Shown here: positions 57,893 to 64,000 of the stretch, piece by piece
Numbering within the stretch: the stretch's first letter is position 1
How the letters are laid out: each line of letters begins with the position of its first letter
Source: Bin80 sp026708685
GTDB lineage: Bacteria; Bacteroidota; Rhodothermia; Rhodothermales; Bin80
NCBI GenBank assembly: GCA_965200955.1
Contig: OZ241742.1
Location: forward strand, 2,604,001-2,668,000
Reading direction: 5' to 3'
Length of the DNA: 64,000 nt
The notes under the pieces: model-generated
The model's input: the letters and a program-made list of their open reading frames with translations, nothing else
Database searches by the model: none
Told to the model about the DNA's origin: nothing
Translations under genes and position numbers: made by a program

Positions 57893-58037
57893 AATTAATT
57901 TCACCTCATTGGAGCTTTTTTCTGAAATCCTGGTATACTGCTCCTAAGCCCATTCCAGTGGGGTTTTCGCGGATAAAACGTACGGTTTTTATCTAGAGAT
58001 CCATGGAGTTGGTGACGTTCTTTTTTCAGAAACTTAT

Positions 58038-59754
58038 TTCACCCATTTGGTGATACCCTTATGAAGCTCAAACCACCACCAAAGCTCAACTTAAAGCCTA
58101 CCTTCAACTACTCTATAGAGGTGGTAGAAGACACAGAAAATCACACGACCTCCGATATGGGGGCGATTGCGATGCGCTCCATCCTTGATAAGACGGGAAT
58201 CATTTCTTTTCTGGTTTCTGGTCTGTATGATCCTCGGGATCAGAATCGGATCACACATTCGTTGGCCCAATTGCTGATCCAATGCATCCTGATGTTGGCT
58301 CAAGGCTGGGGTATGCTCCAGTCCAACCGCGTCAAGGACGATCCAGCTTTCAAGGCATCCTGCCAGACCAAGCGAGGCGGTACTGTCACCGACCCCGACG
58401 TTCAACTGGCATCGCAACCGACGATGTCGAGACTGCTGGCACTTCTCAGTACCGCGAAGAACTACGCTCGCCTCAGCAAAGCGATTTTGAAGTTAGGGCT
58501 TGAGCATATGTGGGTACGCAATGGTGCACAGCGTCAGGCGGTTGCCATCCTTGATGCGGATTCCATGGCGGTGGAAGCCCACGGCAACCAACAGGGAGCG
58601 AAGTACAATGGACATTATAACCAGAATGGATTTCTTCCCCAGATTATCTCCAACGGGGAGACGGGGGATGTACTTGGAGCACGCTTACGTCCAGGCACGG
58701 ATCCAGAAACCAAAGGCTTCCCCAACTTCATTGTGAAGATCGCTTTGAAGGTAAAACAACTCATTGCAGATCAAGTGATTCTTCGTTTAGATGCGGGCTT
58801 TAATGGAGAGCAGACCTGTGCACCCTTGGAATTGCATAGACTATATCATGCGTGTGGCACGCAATAAGCGATTGAATCAGATGGCAGCACCTTATCTCCA
58901 TGATTGTAGAGAAGATACGGTCCGCTATATTGAGTTGGTATATAAAGCGGACAAATGGAGCCATCCACGTCGGGTGATTTTAGTGATCCGACCACGCCCA
59001 CAGGAGATTTTCGATGGATCGTACTTTTTGGTAACGAGTCTTGATCCGTCCGATTTTTCAGGCGAAGAGATCGCGAAGCTGTATCGTCAACGCGGCAAAG
59101 CAGAGTTGCATCAGGGAGAGATGAAAGCGGCGTGTAAATGTGCCTTTCCATCTTCCCCACGCAAGAAGAGTCATTATAGGGGCAAGGCACTTCCCGTGAT
59201 AGAGGAGAGCGTTCCTGTAGATGATGATGAGGTTGGCATGGAGAATGCGGTGCGTTTACTGCTTTACATGCTGGTCTATCAGCTCATGCATATCGCTCGT
59301 TGCATCTTGCACAGTGCACCCGATCAGGAACTAGAAACGATGGAAGCATCTACGCAGATACCTGCATCCGTGAGAGACACCCAATGGTCTTCCCTTGACG
59401 TAGAGGGATCCACCGAAGCCTGCACCTTAGCCGATGAAACCCAGACTACTGAGGAAGAACCTCACATGCATATTCGCACCTTCAGAGAACAAGTTCTGAA
59501 AGTCGGGGCGATGATGGCTCGTCATGGGCGTTACATCCGATTCCGCATTTCCCAATCTGCCGTAGAAGCTTGGAAGCGGCTCTGGGAACACTTCGGAACG
59601 TTAGAATGGCACGAGTTGCCAAGCTTCTAAACTCCCTCCTTTGAGGTCTTTTTAGGACGGTTGGAGAGCACGGAAATGCGTTGCATGGCAGAGGTATGTC
59701 CATGCGATACGAATCACGGTAAAAAAGGCCTTTATTCAACCCAAAATAGGTGAA
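58038..59754 (+). mobile_element. IS1380-family insertion sequence, inactive
   Basis: A 1.7-kb element built around a broken IS1380-type transposase. Possible imperfect terminal inverted repeats are TTCACCCATTT at 58038-58048 and AAATAGGTGAA at 59744-59754 (10 of 11 match). The resulting length is near the usual 1.66 kb. No clear 4-bp target duplication is seen, so the exact ends are tentative. It lies just after the dead ATPase copy. Confidence 0.6.
58061..59630 (+). pseudogene. IS1380-family transposase, frameshifted
   Basis: The first frame (58061-58867) contains the DDE-type LDADSMAVEAHGNQQGAKYNGHYN (first Asp at about 165) and LRLDAGFNGEQTCAPLE (second Asp). After that the correct reading continues in another frame from about 58825 as CIDYIMRVARNKRLNQ, reaching ...GKAELHQGEMK (third acidic residue) and a C-terminal end at 59630. 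One base lost or gained near 58825-58835 explains the break. Joined, it has about 520 residues, slightly long for the family. Confidence 0.85.
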
Positions 59755-60045
59755 CATTCTCCAAATTTGATCGATTGCGTCCAAACATTCCACTACTTTA
59801 GCACTACTTTGGGGGAAATCTCAAAACATTTGTGGCAAATCATGGAATTTTGAAGGATCTTGCGGTGGTCATGAATATTATGGGGTAATCGGATAATCTG
59901 GGACCTCCGGGCAAGGTTGAAGGTGGTCTGGCCATGGGGTAAAAGTTAAGGAAATACCCCGTAAATATAAAACAAAAATCCTTAAAGCAACAGTATTGGC
60001 TTTAAACAGGACCTCAAGCATAATCGGAGAAGAAAATTTTGTTTG
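59755..60045. other. region between IS1380 remnant and the small-gene array
   Basis: 291 bases without a credible gene. It looks like chromosomal spacer, or the upstream flank of a truncated first copy of the small gene, since that copy starts abruptly at about 60046. Confidence 0.35.
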
Positions 60046-60153
60046 ATCGTGAAATCTAAACTTTTAGAAATTAATGAAGAGCACTTTCCTTCAATTTCAT
60101 ATATAGAGTACGAAGATTATATGGAGAACACTCCCAAAGAGCTTCTAGCTTGA
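60046..60153 (+). pseudogene. 3' fragment of the small EYEDYM-tail gene (array copy 1)
   Basis: 108 bp encode only the last 35 residues of the family (KSKLLEINEEHFPSISYIEYEDYMENTPKELLA, here described as positions 60052-60150) and then TGA. Upstream of 60046 no further homology is visible. It forms the first part of a tandem array with period about 620 bp. Confidence 0.75.
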
Positions 60154-60370
60154 CTTAATTTCAGTTTAATCTGTCCATCAAGTTTAGAATTTTCACAGGT
60201 TTATCTGATGACCAATATCACTAATGTACTTTCATTATAGATCCATTGGTTAATTAGAGAAAATCATTTATCAAACAGTAGAGCATTGCAAAATAAGGGT
60301 ATACTTAGAGTTTGGAATGCATCTAAGGCATCAGATAAATTTACGAAAATTCTCAAATCAGTAATCTATT

Positions 60371-60391
60371 CATGGAACATATTTTTCCATG
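60371..60391. promoter_or_regulatory. palindrome upstream of array copy 2
   Basis: CATGGAA (60371-60377) and its complement TTCCATG (60385-60391) form a 7-bp inverted repeat with a 7-nt loop, 45 bp before ATG 60436. The same palindrome lies at 60984-61004 before copy 3. Likely an operator for self-control or an mRNA hairpin. Confidence 0.45.
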
Positions 60392-60435
60392 CGGCATAGG
60401 ATGTGCAGTTAACGACTCATTCACTCACTATAATA

Positions 60436-60774
60436 ATGGACGATTGGACAAAAAAGCGCCATCAATTCAAGAGAGTTACTCAACCACTGACTGAACTTGA
60501 GCTACTCTTGAAGAATGCTTTTGATGACCATTTCCCGACTGCTAAGGTTGAGCTGATTAGGATCCGAGAACCACTTGGGTTTGAGGAGAATAATCACCTT
60601 AGCATTGCTTTCGTATATAGCTTTAAGGAAGATTTTGATTACGATCAGGAAATGAAATTTTTTTGGCTCGTTGAATCTAAACTTTTAGAAATTAATGAAG
60701 AGCGCTTTCCTTTGATTTCATATATAGAGTACGAAGATTATATGGAGAACACTCCCAAAGAGCTTCTAGCTTGA
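60436..60774 (+). CDS. small EYEDYM-tail protein (array copy 2, intact)
   Basis: A 112-residue acidic protein. The basic start MDDWTKKRHQFKRV precedes the common core: a helix LTELELLLKNAFDDHF, the strand KVELIRIREP, then FEENNHLSIAFVYSF and the tail RFPLISYIEYEDYMENTPKELLA. It is the only undamaged copy at this locus. It is the homologue of the gene at 22484, which lacks the basic start. Function unknown; see the HEPN gene. A GTG at 60403 would add 11 residues. Confidence 0.68.
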   Translation: MDDWTKKRHQFKRVTQPLTELELLLKNAFDDHFPTAKVELIRIREPLGFEENNHLSIAFVYSFKEDFDYDQEMKFFWLVESKLLEINEERFPLISYIEYEDYMENTPKELLA

Positions 60775-60983
60775 CTTTATTTCAGTTTAATCTGTCCATC
60801 AAATTTAGAATAATCGTTGCTCTGTCTGATGACCATATCACTGATGTACTTTCATTTTAGGTCCATTGGTTAAATGAGAGAAAATCATGCAAACAATGTG
60901 CATGCATAACTAAATATACATTTAGGAATGCATCTAAGGCATCAAAATTAGAGTTTACTCAAATCTCAAGTCATTAATCTGTT

Positions 60984-61004
60984 CATGGAACATATTTTTC
61001 CATG
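60984..61004. promoter_or_regulatory. palindrome upstream of array copy 3
   Basis: CATGGAA (60984-60990) and TTCCATG (60998-61004), the same inverted repeat as at 60371-60391, at 46 bp before ATG 61050. Conservation in both units, with changes around it, suggests function. Confidence 0.45.
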
Positions 61005-61049
61005 TGGCATAAAATGCTCTGTTAGCCATTCACATACTCAACCATAGTA

Positions 61050-61390
61050 ATGGACAATTGGACAAAAAAGCGCCATCAATTCAAGAGGGTTACTCAACCA
61101 CTGACTGAGCTTGAACTACTCTTCAAAAATGCTTTTGAAGACCTTTATCAGAATGCTAATAAGGTTGAGCTCATAAGAATCAAGAACCATATGTGTTTGA
61201 GGAGAATGATTATCTAGATATTGCGTACGTATTTAGTTCTGTGGGAGACCTTGATAATAAGAGACGACTTGAGTTTTTCGATCTCTTGCAATCTAAACTT
61301 TCAGAAATTAATGAAGAACGCTACCCTTTAACATCCTTTATTGAATACGACGATTATATGGAGAATACTCCCAAAGAACTACTGGCCTAA
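61050..61390 (+). pseudogene. small EYEDYM-tail gene (array copy 3), frameshifted
   Basis: Begins MDNWTKKRHQFKRVTQPLTE like copy 2, but one base is missing at about 61177-61182 (sequence for IREP), so the frame runs into TAG at 61206. The remaining part, FEENDYLDIAYVFSS to EYDDYMENTPKELLA, continues in the other frame to TAA at 61388-61390. The same lesion is present in the duplicate at 63427. Confidence 0.8.
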
Positions 61391-61493
61391 ATTTGCTTGT
61401 CTAAATCACACATCATAAGTATAGCCGTTCAAGGTGAGTGATATGTGTCCTCCCCATATCTGGATCAAAAGATTAGCAAACAACCCACATAAT
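61075..61493 (+). repeat. 419-bp direct repeat, left copy (target duplication of the IS1634-like element)
   Basis: By eye identical to 63427-63845, offset 2352 bp. The bases just outside differ (C at 61074, G at 63426; C at 61494, T at 63846). It ends exactly where the inverted repeat of the insertion sequence begins. Confidence 0.9.
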
Positions 61494-63426
61494 CCTGAGT
61501 TCGGCGGTTACCTTTGCCACAGAGGCATTGGGGATAGATTTTCGGAAAAACTGAACACCACATCCTCCCTATTTAGGAAGAATTTTCAAGGATTTCTGTA
61601 AATGTGGGGGATACGATTACTGGATCGTTCCCTCTTTGAAGAGGACCGTCTGGTGAGGGAGTTGTTGTCCGACCGCCTTATAGAGTTGAATGGCTTCCTT
61701 TCTGGGCTTAGAAGGCAATAGATATTCTGCATTCGTTCCCCGATCACGAATGATGGAGGCCTGCACCAGACTGAGTTCTGTTAAAATCTGTTGCTCACTC
61801 AGGCGTTGTTTTTCACCAAACATGGCATTGTATCGGTGGCGTAGGATGCGTAAGAGTGCAAACGCTACAAAGCAGATGGCGATATGCGCACGCACGCGTT
61901 TCTCTACCCAGTGAAACACGGGGCGAACCGACATGGTGTGCTTCATCACGCGGAATCCTTCTTCAATCCGCCATAACTCGCCATAATAATGGTAGACCCG
62001 TTCGCAAGGCAGTTTCTTCAAGCTGGTCCACACACCATGGAGTCCATCATACTTCTCATCCTTCGCAATGGCCGCCTCGTCCAACTGCACCCCGTCGGGA
62101 TCCACTTTCAAAAATCGACCTGTCCGACCCACCCCCTTTACACCCTGCACAAGCCGTTTTTTGACTTTCTTTACCGCCTCTTCCCGCTTACACACATCAC
62201 GCTTCGCCTTCTTAGGGCAATAGCGTAGAATCAGCCGTCGTCCACCCAGGGTGTGCTCTCGCACCTTACGTCCAGTCGCGAGTTCGGTCCAGGGTTCCTT
62301 GCCGAGAATCGCCTTGGTATGCACCTGATTTAACGATCGTAGCCGTGCAGCCACTACATAATCACATCCTAAACTCTTGAGCAATGCCAGATTCTCTTTA
62401 CTCAACATCCCCGCATCTGCTACGACAATCATCTGATCCAGCTCAAATTGCTCTTTCAGATCCATCATGGCCGGTTCCAAGGTCTTCACATCGGCCGTAT
62501 TGCCGGGAAAGAGTCGGTAGGTCACCGGAAGTCCGTCCTGGGTCTGGATCAAGGCGAGCACCACCTGAACCTTTTGGTGCTTTCCATCTTTGCTATACCC
62601 TTTCTTTCGAAGCTCATCGGACATCTCACTGGCAAAACTCAAGGTAGTTACATCAAAAAAGAGCACCCGTAGCTTCCCACCGACCAAGCCCATGGTCTCG
62701 TCCATGACCAGCTGTTGCAACTGTGTAATCCGATCGTGGGTCACCGTATCCATCATCCGGTAAAACTTGTCGACCAGAACCTCAACACCTGCATCTTTGG
62801 ACATCTGCCGGGAATGGGCCAGTTTACTGTCCCCAGGTGCACCCAAGCGAAGCAAAACCGCCTGCTTAAAGAGTCAACGAGACATCTTCTGACGCGATGT
62901 GAAGACCTCCGAAAACCCCATCGTATCATACAATACGCCGATCGCTTCATGAAACCCTAAACAGATCCTGCGATCCTCTTCTAGCTTGCGGGCATCGGCA
63001 ATCGGAAGTGGACCCGTGTCCTTGGGCTTCATACGAGCCAACACCATCTCGTCTACATAGGATTCTGCTGGAAACAGAGTGGGTTTGGTCTCCCTCTGAA
63101 TCCGTTCCATCTCCAGATAGGCGAGACGGAGTAGCACTTCCAAGGGCTCTCCTTCGGGAACACTTCCCATATGTCGGATAATCCGCTGACGAGTCTCACC
63201 GTCCTTGTTACGGTAATTCTCGACAATCTTGACCCCGACGTTTTTGGTCGTATCGCGGCGTAATTCTCGTACAAACATGAGTTTTCTGATCAACTCCCAA
63301 TATACGACATAGATCTTTAAGAAACAACACTGAACACCACACGCGAGAAGATCAATAAAAACGCCCCCAGATGGCTTCAAATGCGGTTTTTGTGATTTTA
63401 CCTCAACTCAAACCGCCGAAGTCAAG
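61494..63426 (-). mobile_element. IS1634-family insertion sequence (1933 bp), inactive
   Basis: The left end reads CCTGAGTTCGGCGGTT (61494-61509) and the right end, on the other strand, CTTGACTTCGGCGGTT (63426-63411): 14 of 16 match, so these are its terminal inverted repeats. A single minus-strand transposase gene fills it. It is bounded on both sides by a perfect 419-bp direct repeat. IS1634 of Mycoplasma is about 1.87 kb and is known for making direct repeats of very variable and unusually large length. Confidence 0.88.
61617..63278 (-). pseudogene. IS1634-family transposase with one in-frame stop
   Basis: From ATG 63278 the frame reads MFVRELRRDTTKNV to FTSRQKMSR, then TGA at 62876-62874, and continues in the same frame as LFKQAVLLRLGAPGDSKLAHS to 61617. 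The transposase core holds LFFDVTTLSF (first Asp), VVADAGMLS (second Asp) and YHYYGELWRIEEGFRVMK (Glu). Total 553 codons, near the family's length. Only the single stop breaks it, so the loss is recent, or a suppressed stop or a sequencing error is involved. Confidence 0.85.
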
Positions 63427-63742
63427 ATCAATTCAAGAGGGTTACTCAACCACTGACTGAGCTTGAACTACTCTTCAAAAATGCTTTTGAAGACCTTTAT
63501 CAGAATGCTAATAAGGTTGAGCTCATAAGAATCAAGAACCATATGTGTTTGAGGAGAATGATTATCTAGATATTGCGTACGTATTTAGTTCTGTGGGAGA
63601 CCTTGATAATAAGAGACGACTTGAGTTTTTCGATCTCTTGCAATCTAAACTTTCAGAAATTAATGAAGAACGCTACCCTTTAACATCCTTTATTGAATAC
63701 GACGATTATATGGAGAATACTCCCAAAGAACTACTGGCCTAA
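63427..63742 (+). pseudogene. small EYEDYM-tail gene, 5'-truncated duplicate
   Basis: Identical to 61075-61390. It lacks the first 25 bases, including the start codon, because the duplication produced by the insertion begins inside the gene. It also carries the one-base loss of array copy 3. It is now the copy nearest to the HEPN-like gene. Confidence 0.85.
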
Positions 63743-63845
63743 ATTTGCTTGTCTAAATCACACATCATAAGTATAGCCGTTCAAGGTGAGTGATATGTGT
63801 CCTCCCCATATCTGGATCAAAAGATTAGCAAACAACCCACATAAT
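63427..63845 (+). repeat. 419-bp direct repeat, right copy
   Basis: Partner of 61075-61493. It starts directly after the right inverted repeat of the IS1634-like element and ends 61 bp before the HEPN-like gene. Confidence 0.9.
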
Positions 63846-63906
63846 TGCTATTGATGTGATGAATATCTCATTAATATCTAATACACCATAACAACGATCA
63901 CCAGTA

Positions 63907-64000
63907 ATGAATTCAGAACATTTAATTGAAATTGCCATCAAACTTGCAACAGGGGAGGGTACTAAACCCAGACAAGCCGAATTACGCCGTGCCATTAGTA
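63907..64000 (+). CDS. HEPN-like small protein (locus 2), cut by window end
   Basis: Only the first 31 codons are present. They read MNSEHLIEIAIKLATGEG, then PRQAELRRAIS, which matches the start of the HEPN-like protein at 23086 (PRQSDLRRSVS). It begins 165 bp after the stop of the last small-gene copy, the same order as at the first locus. Continuation past the window is needed to judge whether it is intact. Confidence 0.65.
   Translation, partial: MNSEHLIEIAIKLATGEGTKPRQAELRRAIS

Larger units (their letters stand above)
60046..61390 (+). repeat. tandem array of the small gene and its leader, period about 620 bp
   Basis: The block AGAAATTAATGAAGA recurs at 60066, 60687 and 61303, i.e. at spacings of 621 and 616 bp. 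Each unit includes a shared spacer after the stop codon (TTTCAGTTTAATCTGTCCATCAA at about 60158 and 60779) and a leader with a palindrome. This is a tandem duplication of gene plus promoter. Confidence 0.75.

Noticed and set aside
61690..62960. Several plus-strand frames of 60-100 codons
   Set aside because: Antisense shadows of the IS1634-like transposase.
1..64000. CRISPR array
   Set aside because: No regularly spaced short repeats with unique spacers were found; the repeats seen are gene duplications, insertion ends and short inverted repeats.

Overview
The window looks like a chromosomal segment from the Bacteroidota/Rhodothermota/Balneolota part of the tree. The evidence is a TonB-dependent receptor with an N-terminal carboxypeptidase-like domain paired with a DUF4249 lipoprotein, a secreted beta-propeller protein with a FlgD/T9SS-type C-terminal tail, a MutL with a Bacteroidota-like degenerate endonuclease motif, weak Shine-Dalgarno signals and AT-leaning sequence. 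The lineage call is an inference; no rRNA gene is present.

Housekeeping blocks: (i) 2.2-9.5 kb, a dicarboxylate/amino acid symporter, tRNA-Arg(CCG), then a tightly packed run CPBP protease - DUF2007 - cdsA - small basic membrane protein - mutL - tilS - hpt; (ii) 17.7-21.7 kb, a NodB-like deacetylase and mutS; (iii) 23.8-31.7 kb, purD, an NHL-type propeller protein, a BNR-type propeller protein, a TonB receptor and its DUF4249 partner; (iv) 31.8-41.4 kb, an unbroken ilvB-ilvN-ilvC-leuB-leuA-leuC-leuD-cimA operon for branched-chain amino acids.

Accessory blocks lie between these. At 9.8-17 kb a Gabija-type pair (OLD-family GajA, frameshifted here, and UvrD-like GajB) is followed by an orphan AAA ATPase and an HD phosphohydrolase. 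At 41.5-57.9 kb there are two small membrane/coiled-coil proteins, a broken DUF4338 (DruA-like) gene, a second AAA ATPase, a three-gene helicase(DUF1998)/SNF2/N6-adenine methylase operon resembling class 1 DISARM, and a decayed AAA ATPase. At 58-64 kb there are two broken insertion sequences (IS1380-like and IS1634-like) and a tandem array of small genes ending in a HEPN-like gene.

Two candidate undescribed systems stand out. First, a dispersed family of AAA ATPases (822, 13822, 43196 and a pseudogene at 56756) shares an N-terminal FHGR-type motif and a C-terminal IPIPSMHxW-type motif; three of the four copies directly flank defence operons. Second, a module made of several copies of a ~100-residue protein ending in a conserved EYEDYM..TPKELL tail, followed by one HEPN-like gene, occurs at two separate loci (21.9-23.5 kb and 60.0-64.0 kb) with the same layout. 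The IS1634-like element sits inside the second module and is flanked by a perfect 419-bp direct repeat that abuts its terminal inverted repeats, which fits the very long target duplications known for that family.
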